From Limnohabitans sp. (GTDB taxonomy: Bacteria; Planctomycetota; Phycisphaerae; Phycisphaerales; SM1A02): 5,813 nt of DNA. The DNA lies in the NCBI GenBank assembly GCA_030054275.1, contig JASGCF010000220.1:1-5813 (forward strand), read 5' to 3'. Both the position numbers and the translations under genes were made by a program. Positions 1-5,813 of this stretch are shown one piece after another. Below the pieces are notes generated by a model that made no database searches, was not told the origin of the DNA, and saw nothing but the letters and a program-made list of their open reading frames with translations. Position 1 is the first letter of the stretch, and each line of letters starts with the position of its first letter.

Positions 1-1545
1 TCCGTGCACATCGGTCAATCGCCGATCGATGCCATTGTGTCGCCACACCAACTTCGTGTGATCGACTCCAAGCAGTCGCAGCATGGTCGCGTGGATGTCA
101 TAGACGAGCGTCGGATTTTTTCGATCAAGCGGCTTGTAGCCAAACTCATCGCTTTCGCCGACGGAAATGCCCCCTCGCACGCCTCCGCCACACATCCAGT
201 TGGTGAAGACAAACGGATTGTGATCGCGGCCGCGACCAGCTTGTGAACTTGGCATGCGTCCGAACTCGGTGGTCCAAATCACAAGCGTGTCCTCAAGCAT
301 GCCGCGCTGCTTGAGATCCGTCAAAAACGCAGCAATTCCACGCGCCATGCCGCGCGAGAGCGGTCCATGATCGCGCTCAATATCTTCGTGCGAATCCCAG
401 TTGCGTCGCGGATGACTGTTGTCGTTTCCGCTCCACACCTGCACAAACCGCACGCCTCGTTCGAGCAGTCGTCGTGCAGCCAGACAACGCTGCGAGAACC
501 ACCAAGTTTCCTCTTCGTCATTGATCTCTTTCGCGAACGCGCGTGGCGGTCCGTTGAGTGCATCAAGTCCGTAGAGTCGCAACACATGGTCGGGCTCTGC
601 CTTGAGATCAACAGCTTCTGGTGCAGCAAGTTGCATGCGTGCAGCAAGTTCGTAACTGCGAATGCGCGCATCAAGCCTCGCATCTTCTTCGCGCGTTTCT
701 TGATGTTGCGCATTGAGTGCACGCAACAACTCTTGCGCATCACGCTCGCTTGCTGCGTTGATGTATCTCCCCTCTGCATGCGGGTAGAGATCGGTGATCG
801 GATGACGCGTTCCTGGATAGATCACACTGCCCGAATGCTGCGATGGAAGAAACGCTGCATCCCAGTTTTTCACGCCGTTCGAGGGCATGCCACGATGATC
901 TGGAAGCACGACAAATGTCGGCAAATTCTCATTCATCGAGCCAAGGCCGTAACTCACCCACGCGCCAGCACCAGGAAAGCCAGGCAGTTGAAAGCCGGTT
1001 GCTTGCAACAGCGTCGCTTGTGAGTGCACGCCAGATCGGCTTGTGACATTGTGGAGAAACGCGATGTCATCGACATGCGCGCCAAGCGGTGCAACGGTTT
1101 CACCAAGCATTTTGCCGCACTCGCCATGCGGTGCGAACTTCCACACTGGCTTGAGCCACGGGCCAAGCCCATCTTGGAAGGTCTCGACTTTCTCGCCGAA
1201 ATCGCTTGGTTGCCCGTCGCGCTTGATGAGTTCGGGCTTGTAATCGAAGAGATCAATATGGCTTGCAGCGCCAGCCATGAAGAATTGCACGACGCGCTTC
1301 ACTTTCGGAGGGTACGAAAGTGGTGGAGGTGTGCGCGCGATTGAAGGAGCGATTGCTGTGCCCACCTCTTGCGAAACTCGCGGAGCGCCAAACGCTTCAC
1401 TTGCAAACATCGATGCCAACGCGATACCGCCAAGTCCGCCGCCAGCTTGAAACAAGAAATCACGGCGCGTCGACAGCGGTGCACATGAAGCTTCGTTGCT
1501 TCGAACGCGGTGAAACGGGCTTGGATGTTGCGGATCGTGCTGCAT
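1..1545 (-). CDS. DUF1501 family Tat-exported protein (3' end cut by window edge)
   Basis: Translation from the ATG at 1545 gives 515 residues with no stop before the window edge, so the gene is partial at its C-terminus. A twin-arginine signal is visible: STRRDFL at residues 25-31, followed by a Gly/Ala-rich hydrophobic stretch to about residue 54, so export of a folded protein by Tat is expected. DUF1501 (PF07394) hallmarks follow in order: FFMAGAASHIDLFDYKP (88-104), GAWVSYGLGSMNENLPTFVV (194-213), a TTEFGRMP segment (425-432), GRDHNP (439-444) and a terminal LTDVHG (510-515). Related proteins usually end within about ten residues of that last motif, so little is missing. The family belongs to the alkaline-phosphatase/sulfatase-like fold group; the substrate is unknown. 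It starts five bases after the stop of the PSD1 gene, so the two form an operon. No strong Shine-Dalgarno sequence precedes it, only a weak GGA about ten bases upstream, which suggests translational coupling. An in-frame TTG overlapping the upstream stop is a less likely start. Confidence 0.93.
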   Translation of the reverse strand, partial: MQHDPQHPSPFHRVRSNEASCAPLSTRRDFLFQAGGGLGGIALASMFASEAFGAPRVSQEVGTAIAPSIARTPPPLSYPPKVKRVVQFFMAGAASHIDLFDYKPELIKRDGQPSDFGEKVETFQDGLGPWLKPVWKFAPHGECGKMLGETVAPLGAHVDDIAFLHNVTSRSGVHSQATLLQATGFQLPGFPGAGAWVSYGLGSMNENLPTFVVLPDHRGMPSNGVKNWDAAFLPSQHSGSVIYPGTRHPITDLYPHAEGRYINAASERDAQELLRALNAQHQETREEDARLDARIRSYELAARMQLAAPEAVDLKAEPDHVLRLYGLDALNGPPRAFAKEINDEEETWWFSQRCLAARRLLERGVRFVQVWSGNDNSHPRRNWDSHEDIERDHGPLSRGMARGIAAFLTDLKQRGMLEDTLVIWTTEFGRMPSSQAGRGRDHNPFVFTNWMCGGGVRGGISVGESDEFGYKPLDRKNPTLVYDIHATMLRLLGVDHTKLVWRHNGIDRRLTDVHG

Positions 1546-1550
1546 GAGAT

Positions 1551-3947
1551 TCAATCCACAAACGAGAATTCATTCAGATTGAGTATGACGCGGCACGCGT
1601 TTGCGAGCCCATGTGCGTTGATAAATGTGTTCAGTTGCGTGTGCTCGACTTCGGTTGGCATGCGGCCTGTCGACAGAACAAACGCGCGCGCCGCCTGCGC
1701 GCTTTGGTTGTTGGGATGTTCGCGCGAGACGCGGCTTGCAAGCACTTCCGCTTGTACCACCATGAAACCATTGTTGAGATACGCGAGCGCTTGCGATGGC
1801 GAGAGCGTCTCGTTGCGTCGATCAACACGCATCGACGGATCGGCGCAATCAAGACTCGTCATAAACGGCTGCATTTGCGAGCGAACGATGTTGCGATAGA
1901 TCGCGCGGCGGAACGTGCGTGTATCGCGCGGATCGGCCAAGTCGTATCGATAGGTTGGTGAGTGCTCAGGGCGTTCGATGACATAGTCTTCATACCCCGG
2001 TCCGCCCATCGTGAGATCGAGTGCGCCACTGGTTGCAAGCACACTGTCGCGCACAGCCTCCGCATCAAGTTTGCGACGATGCATGCGCCAGAGCAGCGTG
2101 TTTCCCGAATCCACCGCACTCGCTGCCGCGTTTGGGGTATCAGAGCGTTGCTGATAGGTTTCACTCAGGACGATGGCGCGATGCAGTGTCTTGAGAGAAC
2201 CGCCCATACCATCGCGGAAGCGCGCAGAAAGTTCATCGAGAAGCCCTGGATGGGTGGGAAGCGAACCCATGCGGCCAAAATCATGCGTGGTTTCCACGAT
2301 GCCGCGGCCGAAGTGGTGTTGCCAGACACGATTCACGACGCTGCGCCAGACAAGTGGATTGCGCGAATCGATAAGCCACCGCGCGAGTGCGGCGCGACGC
2401 ATCGCTTCTGGCTCGTCGGAGCGCACGCCAAGATCTGCTGGAATCATCGGGCTCAATGCAGCGATGGCAGCCGGAGAAACCTCTGCGCCGGGAGTGGTGA
2501 CTTGTCCGCGTGAGAGCACAAAAATCTTGCGAGGGCGGCCACCGTCTGCGCCGGTTCCACGGAACGCTCCAGACCCATGATGTACCGTTCCTGCATACAC
2601 GCGATCTTGCGGAGGAAGCGATTGAAGCGCTGCGTCGACTTCCGTTGTTGCGGCGTTGATGCGGGTGAGTTCGACGCGTTGCGCTTCGAGTTCCGCACGC
2701 CGCACAGCGATGCCTTCATCGCGGTCATACGCGCGATCCGCGCGATCAAGCGCAGCAAAGACGCTCTGCAACGAGTAGTAGTCTTCTTGCGTGATCGGAT
2801 CGAACTTGTGATCGTGGCACTGCGCGCACTGCACGGTGGTACTCGCGAGTGTTCCGACCGCATTTCCAACCATGTCATCGCGATCGAAGTGTCGCGCAAA
2901 CATGCCGTCGATTTTCTCTTCAGGCACTTCTTCGTGACCGATCAGATCCCACGGCCCCGCAGCAATGAAGCCAAGTGCTTCGATGCCGTCGCGGGTGTTT
3001 GGATAGAGCGCGTCACCCGCGATTTGTTCTTCCACGAAGCGCGCATAGGGTTTGTCTTCATTCAGCGCGCGAATGATGTAGTCGCGATAGGGCCATGCAT
3101 GTGGTCGCGGCTTATCTTTGTCGTACCCGTGCGTGTCTGCGTAGTGCACAGCATCCAGCCAATGACGCGCCCAGCGCTCTCCGTAACGCGGTGACGCGAG
3201 CAATTGATCGACGAGTTGCGTGTATTTTTCGGGATCGTCGCGTTGCACGAACGCATCGATATCCTCAGGAGTCGGAGGCAGTCCGATGAGATCGAAGTAG
3301 AGCCGCCGAATGAGTGTGCGATCATCGGCACGGGGTGCCGGCGTGAGATTGTGCTGCGCGAGTTTGGTACGAATGGCGTGATCGACGACTTGCGAATCAG
3401 AAAGCGCGGCGAGATCCGGCGTGCGCGCGATAGGCCGCAAACTCCACCAATCAAGTGGATCTGCGCGTTTCGCAGGCTCGCTTGCTGCTGTCGCCGATGT
3501 TGCAGATGTCGACGCAGGCCATGCAGCACCTTCGTCGATCCACTGTCGCACAAGCGCGATTTCGGAAGCAGCGAGTTTCGCGCCCTTCGGTGGCATTTCG
3601 ATGTCAGGATCGGTGCCCTCGATGTACCGAACAAGCGGACTTGCTGCTGCGTCGTTTGGTCGGATGTTGGGCGCGGAAATCTCGCCGCCGGTAAGCGCGA
3701 CGCTTGAGAGATCAAGGCGATAGCCAGAGCGCTGTTTGGTTGGGCCGTGGCATTCGATGCAGTGCGCTGCGAAGATCGGCGCGATGTCGCGCGCAAAATC
3801 GACGAGAGGCTTCGCGGATGGAGAAGAGGTTTCGTGCAACGCTGCGAACGATGGTTCTGCTCCCGTGAAAGCGTGTGCCGCGAGGCTCGCACTCGCAATC
3901 GAGAGCGTCGCACCACAGATCACGCGATTTCGACGGTTCAAGTACAT
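1551..3947 (-). CDS. Secreted planctomycete cytochrome-like PSCyt1-DUF1549-DUF1553 (PSD1) protein
   Basis: The product has 798 residues from the ATG at 3947. A Sec signal peptide is visible: MYLNRRNR, a hydrophobic core, and likely cleavage after AHA (residue 26). PSCyt1 (about 47-145) carries a c-type heme motif CIECH (63-67) and a conserved EMPPKG (Met118, possible distal ligand). An Ala/Ser/Thr-rich linker follows (about 146-162). PSCyt2/DUF1549 (about 164-400) includes YFDLIGLPPTPEDIDAF and ends with a second CXXCH, CAQCHDHKFDPI (374-385). A short charged, probably helical segment (about 407-447) and the stretch PRKIFVLSRGQVTTPG lead into PSD1/DUF1553 (about 512-777), with NRVWQHHFGRGIV and DFGRMGSLPTHP. 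The layout is compact and intact, within the normal size range. The family is abundant in Planctomycetes; its reaction is not established, and electron transfer or heme sensing is inferred only from CXXCH. The frame continues upstream to a TTG at 4061, but that start would sit just past the previous gene's terminator and bury the signal peptide 38 residues in. Confidence 0.95.
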   Translation of the reverse strand: MYLNRRNRVICGATLSIASASLAAHAFTGAEPSFAALHETSSPSAKPLVDFARDIAPIFAAHCIECHGPTKQRSGYRLDLSSVALTGGEISAPNIRPNDAAASPLVRYIEGTDPDIEMPPKGAKLAASEIALVRQWIDEGAAWPASTSATSATAASEPAKRADPLDWWSLRPIARTPDLAALSDSQVVDHAIRTKLAQHNLTPAPRADDRTLIRRLYFDLIGLPPTPEDIDAFVQRDDPEKYTQLVDQLLASPRYGERWARHWLDAVHYADTHGYDKDKPRPHAWPYRDYIIRALNEDKPYARFVEEQIAGDALYPNTRDGIEALGFIAAGPWDLIGHEEVPEEKIDGMFARHFDRDDMVGNAVGTLASTTVQCAQCHDHKFDPITQEDYYSLQSVFAALDRADRAYDRDEGIAVRRAELEAQRVELTRINAATTEVDAALQSLPPQDRVYAGTVHHGSGAFRGTGADGGRPRKIFVLSRGQVTTPGAEVSPAAIAALSPMIPADLGVRSDEPEAMRRAALARWLIDSRNPLVWRSVVNRVWQHHFGRGIVETTHDFGRMGSLPTHPGLLDELSARFRDGMGGSLKTLHRAIVLSETYQQRSDTPNAAASAVDSGNTLLWRMHRRKLDAEAVRDSVLATSGALDLTMGGPGYEDYVIERPEHSPTYRYDLADPRDTRTFRRAIYRNIVRSQMQPFMTSLDCADPSMRVDRRNETLSPSQALAYLNNGFMVVQAEVLASRVSREHPNNQSAQAARAFVLSTGRMPTEVEHTQLNTFINAHGLANACRVILNLNEFSFVD

Positions 3948-4063
3948 CAACGAGGAAAGTAACGGAGTACAGAACCGAGCAAAAGAAGATACCGCAATTC
4001 TTTGGCGGGAATTCCGTACTTTGATCCGTGTGTTTCCACTGGTGTTCGATAAGGCGAACAATC
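3948..4063 (-). promoter_or_regulatory. Leader/promoter region of the PSD1-DUF1501 operon
   Basis: These 116 bases separate the terminator of the preceding unit from the PSD1 start, so the operon promoter is expected here. I find no convincing -35/-10 pair. The 50 bases before the start, read on the minus strand, are rich in C and T, and there is no GGAGG-like ribosome binding site before the ATG at 3947. Translation may therefore not depend on Shine-Dalgarno pairing, as is common in Planctomycetes. The assignment rests on position, not on a recognised motif. Confidence 0.35.
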
Positions 4064-4104
4064 AAAAACACTCGGCGCGTGCAGCGAACCGCGCGCGCCG
4101 AGTG
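4064..4104 (-). terminator. Intrinsic (Rho-independent) terminator of the dockerin-type gene
   Basis: On the minus strand, CACTCGGCGCG (4104-4094) pairs perfectly with CGCGCCGAGTG (4079-4069). This is an 11-bp GC-rich stem with a 14-base loop, followed at once by TTTTT (4068-4064). It lies 84 bases after the stop codon of the gene ending at 4189. Only the minus-strand reading has a U-tract after the stem; the plus-strand reading is followed by GATGCG. It therefore terminates the 5724..4189 transcript and insulates the downstream PSD1-DUF1501 operon. Confidence 0.88.
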
Positions 4105-4121
4105 GATGCGTTGTTGCGTGT

Positions 4122-4141
4122 CAGTTGACCTCAGTCGACTG
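4122..4141. other. Small imperfect inverted repeat in the 3' untranslated region
   Basis: CAGTTGAC and GTCGACTG flank the loop CTCA, giving an 8-bp stem with one imperfect pair (a G-U wobble if read on the plus strand, an A-C mismatch on the minus strand). It sits between the stop codon of the dockerin-type gene and its strong terminator. It has no U-tract and is probably at most a weak RNA stem; it could be chance. Confidence 0.25.
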
Positions 4142-4188
4142 CAAGCGATTTGAGATGACCCGAGACGAATTCGTGCAACGGACCCGCG

Positions 4189-5724
4189 TTACTGACAGAC
4201 GCCCCACGCGCCGAGCAGCGCGGAAAGATCTGCAGCACTCACTTCGCCGTCACCATCAATATCTGCTGGACACTTCGCGCCACATGGTCCCCACGAACCA
4301 AGGAGGGTTGAGAGATCAGCTGCGCTCACTTGCCCGTCGCCGTCGAAATCGGCTGGGCACGCTGGTGCTGGCGGACCAACTTGTCCATAGGTTTCCGCAA
4401 GGAATCGAGCTGGCTTGACGGGGCCAGCTGCGGTGCCGTTTGCGTAGTTTCCGAAGTTGTAACTTGTGAAGACGCCAAGGTCACTCAACATGCCGAACAC
4501 ATTCACAGATGCGCCAAAGAGCGGTCCGTACACGACGCGCGGGCCACTGTTTCCAGTGAGCGTTGCGGCGTCGCCGAGCATGCGTGCCGCGATGTAGTAG
4601 CCACCGAGTCCCGCATTCGCTGGATTGTCGGTATTGAGCGGAACACTCGGCCGCGATGCGGGGTTGGTGAAACTCCACTCAAGTCGCTCTGTGAAGACGG
4701 TCGAGGATTCTGCGAGGTTGAACGACTGCGTCGCAAGTACGGCGCCTGGGGCATACGCAGTGCCGTTCCAGTCCATTTGCACAAGCGCCAGCTCAACACC
4801 GACCGCGGGCGCAGCAGTTGTGGCTGTGCCAGCGCGCAAGATGCCGTAGACGATTTTGTTCGGCGTCAACACATCGCCGGTTGCCGCTGGAACAAAGCAA
4901 TTCGTGTACACCCAGCGCGAGCCGACACCGTCGAGCGCATCTGGTGGTTTGAAGTAGGTTGTGTGTTCGAAGTTGCGTCCGTAGAGCAAATCCGCTGGCG
5001 TTGGCTGTCCGTCGATCGGAGCACCGGCGACCGAAATGACGAACCGCGCTGGGTTGTCGCGCACCACGCCATCTGTTCCGGTGGTGGTGCCGAACCAATA
5101 GTTCGCCCCCCACACATTGGTCGCTGCATTGAACACGCCGAAGTTGTTGGTCGAGCGACCAACTGCTGGCTCGTTGGCAACACGCCAGCCGTTCGCAGCG
5201 TTTGCTGCGTCGGGACCCGTGAACTTCACGCCAACCCAGAAGCCTCCATATCCGTTCACGCCTTGGGAGGCCGTGTAAAGGTCGATGACGGGCCGTGCGG
5301 TTGGATCGCTTGCGCCCCAAGTGAAACTCACCGGTGTTGTGACCGAGACGGTCGACGCGGGCAGTGCTTGCGAGTAGGTGGCAACGGTTTCACCGCGATC
5401 AAGTGCAGTACCGTTCCAGATCATCTCGACCACACTCACTTCCACGCCGATCGCGGGGGCCGGTGCAGCGGTGGTGCCGACGCGGCGAATACCTACAGAA
5501 AGCGTGTTCAATCGGAATTGCGTGCCCGCAGCGTTGGGTACGAAGACATTCGCATAGCAGGTGGCATCAAGTCCACCGATGGTGGTCGAACCGTTCACGT
5601 TGTAACGGGTTGCCGTCTCAGAATTCGCGTTGTAGACGACGGGGTCTGCTTGGGCGAACGACGCGCTTGCGACACAAGATGCTGCAACCGCGACTGCGGC
5701 GCGCATGAAATCCACCACGGGCAT
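4189..5724 (-). CDS. Secreted tandem-domain protein with C-terminal dockerin-like EF-hand repeats
   Basis: The product has 511 residues. An N-terminal Sec signal peptide is visible: an Ala/Val-rich core at about 9-22, likely cut after ASFA (residue 24). The mature part holds two tandem homologous domains (about 28-234 and 247-447). They match best where GIRRVGTTAAPAPAIGVEVS and MIWNGTALDRGETVATYSQ in the first align with GILRAGTATTAAPAVGVELA and MDWNGTAYAPGAVLATQS in the second. Frequent Val, Thr, Asn and Gly suggest beta sandwiches. I do not recognise the domain family. The C-terminus (456-510) has two EF-hand loops, DFDGDGQVSAAD (459-470) and DIDGDGEVSAAD (488-499). Each is followed by LLGxWG and bracketed by Cys. 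These resemble the dockerin-like 'GC-type' C-terminal modules of Phycisphaerae and probably bind calcium and serve in attachment or surface display. The function of the main body is unknown. The start is set by AAGGAG five bases before the ATG at 5724; an internal ATG at 5706 lacks this. The gene is monocistronic downstream, with its own terminator. Confidence 0.9.
   Translation of the reverse strand: MPVVDFMRAAVAVAASCVASASFAQADPVVYNANSETATRYNVNGSTTIGGLDATCYANVFVPNAAGTQFRLNTLSVGIRRVGTTAAPAPAIGVEVSVVEMIWNGTALDRGETVATYSQALPASTVSVTTPVSFTWGASDPTARPVIDLYTASQGVNGYGGFWVGVKFTGPDAANAANGWRVANEPAVGRSTNNFGVFNAATNVWGANYWFGTTTGTDGVVRDNPARFVISVAGAPIDGQPTPADLLYGRNFEHTTYFKPPDALDGVGSRWVYTNCFVPAATGDVLTPNKIVYGILRAGTATTAAPAVGVELALVQMDWNGTAYAPGAVLATQSFNLAESSTVFTERLEWSFTNPASRPSVPLNTDNPANAGLGGYYIAARMLGDAATLTGNSGPRVVYGPLFGASVNVFGMLSDLGVFTSYNFGNYANGTAAGPVKPARFLAETYGQVGPPAPACPADFDGDGQVSAADLSTLLGSWGPCGAKCPADIDGDGEVSAADLSALLGAWGVCQ
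4195..4359 (-). repeat. Tandem dockerin-like repeat, two copies with an 87-base period
   Basis: Residues 456-481 and 485-510 of the secreted protein align without gaps over 26 positions, with 21 identities by eye. Both share CPADxDGDGxVSAADLS, then LLGxWGxC. Copies start 29 codons apart. Calcium-ligand positions 1, 3, 5 and 12 of each EF-hand loop are all Asp (459, 461, 463, 470 and 488, 490, 492, 499). The four Cys are spaced 25, 4 and 25, so each repeat starts and ends with one. Confidence 0.9.
4384..4986 (-). repeat. Second copy of the duplicated ~200-residue domain
   Basis: This encodes residues 247-447. It starts at LLYGRNFEHTTYF, which corresponds to VVYNANSETATRY in the first copy, and ends at PARFLAETYG, which corresponds to NPARFVISVAG. 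The order of matching blocks is the same in both copies, so this is a true internal duplication and not just shared composition. Similarity is clear but diverged, which points to an old duplication. Confidence 0.8.
5023..5643 (-). repeat. First copy of the duplicated ~200-residue domain
   Basis: This encodes residues 28-234, directly after the signal peptide. It contains the matching blocks CYANVFVP, GIRRVGTTAAPAPAIGVEVS, a WNGTALDRG segment, a SDPTARPVIDL segment and GYGGFWVGVKF. Their counterparts in the second copy are YTNCFVP, GILRAGTATTAAPAVGVELA, WNGTAYAPG, TNPASRPSVPL and GLGGYYIAARM. Confidence 0.8.
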
Positions 5725-5729
5725 AGAAA

Positions 5730-5735
5730 CTCCTT
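5730..5735 (-). promoter_or_regulatory. Ribosome binding site of the dockerin-type gene
   Basis: On the minus strand AAGGAG lies five bases before the ATG at 5724, an ideal distance. It decides the start in favour of 5724 over the in-frame ATG at 5706. The other two genes in the window have no comparable site. Confidence 0.75.
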
Positions 5736-5813
5736 CAGGTCACTGGTTCAGGTGCTCTCTACATCAGAAGTTCGGCGAACAGCAAAGCCGAGTGCGAAGG
5801 ACGAGTTCGCGGG
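5736..5813 (-). promoter_or_regulatory. Upstream region of the dockerin-type gene
   Basis: This non-coding stretch up to the window edge should hold the leader and perhaps the promoter. The best candidate on the minus strand is TTGCTG, 16 bases, then TGTAGA, which matches the -35/-10 consensus poorly. A short palindrome, GTTCGCCGAAC (5780-5770), lies within that spacer and matches no operator I know. No part of an upstream gene can be recognised. Confidence 0.2.

Noticed and set aside
367..1023. Plus-strand open frame of 218 codons
   Set aside because: It lies wholly antisense to the DUF1501 coding sequence, whose motifs are clear. The translation has no recognisable domain and is rich in Arg, Cys and His, as expected of a shadow frame.
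1962..2513. Plus-strand open frame of 183 codons
   Set aside because: It is antisense to the DUF1553 region and has no protein features of its own.
2577..3194. Plus-strand open frame of 205 codons
   Set aside because: It is antisense to the DUF1549 part of the PSD1 gene, which is fully intact. There is no ribosome site or domain support.
3062..3916. Minus-strand open frame of 284 codons in another frame of the PSD1 gene
   Set aside because: It overlaps the well-supported PSCyt1/DUF1549 frame on the same strand. The translation is Ser/Arg-rich low-complexity sequence with no motif, so it is not a frameshifted gene.
4005..4025. GGAATTCC palindrome upstream of the PSD1 gene as an operator
   Set aside because: It is only 8 bp, has no second copy in the window and matches no known operator; chance is likely.
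3948..4061. N-terminal extension of the PSD1 protein from a TTG at 4061
   Set aside because: It would place 38 residues before an otherwise standard signal peptide and would begin only three bases past the terminator's T-tract. The ATG at 3947 fits export better.
5770..5780. GTTCGGCGAAC palindrome as a LexA-like site
   Set aside because: The half-sites resemble parts of SOS boxes, but the spacing fits neither the CGAACnnnnGTTCG nor the GTTCn7GTTC type.
1..5813. Search for CRISPR arrays, tRNA or rRNA genes, insertion sequences and phage or defence genes
   Set aside because: No spaced direct repeats, cloverleaf, transposase, integrase or recognised defence domain was seen. Nearly all sequence is explained by three intact or edge-cut minus-strand genes.

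Overview
The window looks like a planctomycete chromosome, most likely from the class Phycisphaerae. Two lines of evidence support this. First, a PSCyt1/DUF1549/DUF1553 cytochrome-like gene lies directly upstream of a DUF1501 gene, a pair greatly expanded in Planctomycetes and also found in Verrucomicrobia and relatives. Second, another secreted protein ends in two cysteine-bracketed dockerin-like repeats of the 'ADxDGDGxVSAADL..LLGxWG' type, which are especially common in Phycisphaerae. The lineage is inferred from protein families only; no rRNA or phylogenetic marker is present.

All three supported genes lie on the minus strand, so transcription runs from high to low coordinates. At the right, 5724..4189 encodes an exported protein with two tandem copies of a roughly 200-residue, probably beta-rich domain and a C-terminal EF-hand/dockerin-like pair. 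It has a clear Shine-Dalgarno sequence and is followed by a strong intrinsic terminator (4104..4064). About 117 bases further on, a second transcription unit starts: a 798-residue Sec-exported protein (3947..1551) with PSCyt1, PSCyt2/DUF1549 and PSD1/DUF1553 domains and two CXXCH motifs. Five bases after its stop begins a Tat-exported DUF1501 protein (1545..1). That gene is open to the window edge and probably lacks only its last few residues.

The cytochrome-like and DUF1501 proteins are almost certainly co-transcribed and probably act together outside the cytoplasmic membrane. Their biochemical role is not established. The dockerin-type protein is a separate unit and need not be functionally linked. 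I see no RNA genes, mobile elements, CRISPR arrays or phage genes, and no plainly new defence or mobile system. The least understood parts are the duplicated domain of the dockerin-type protein and the function of the PSD1-DUF1501 pair.
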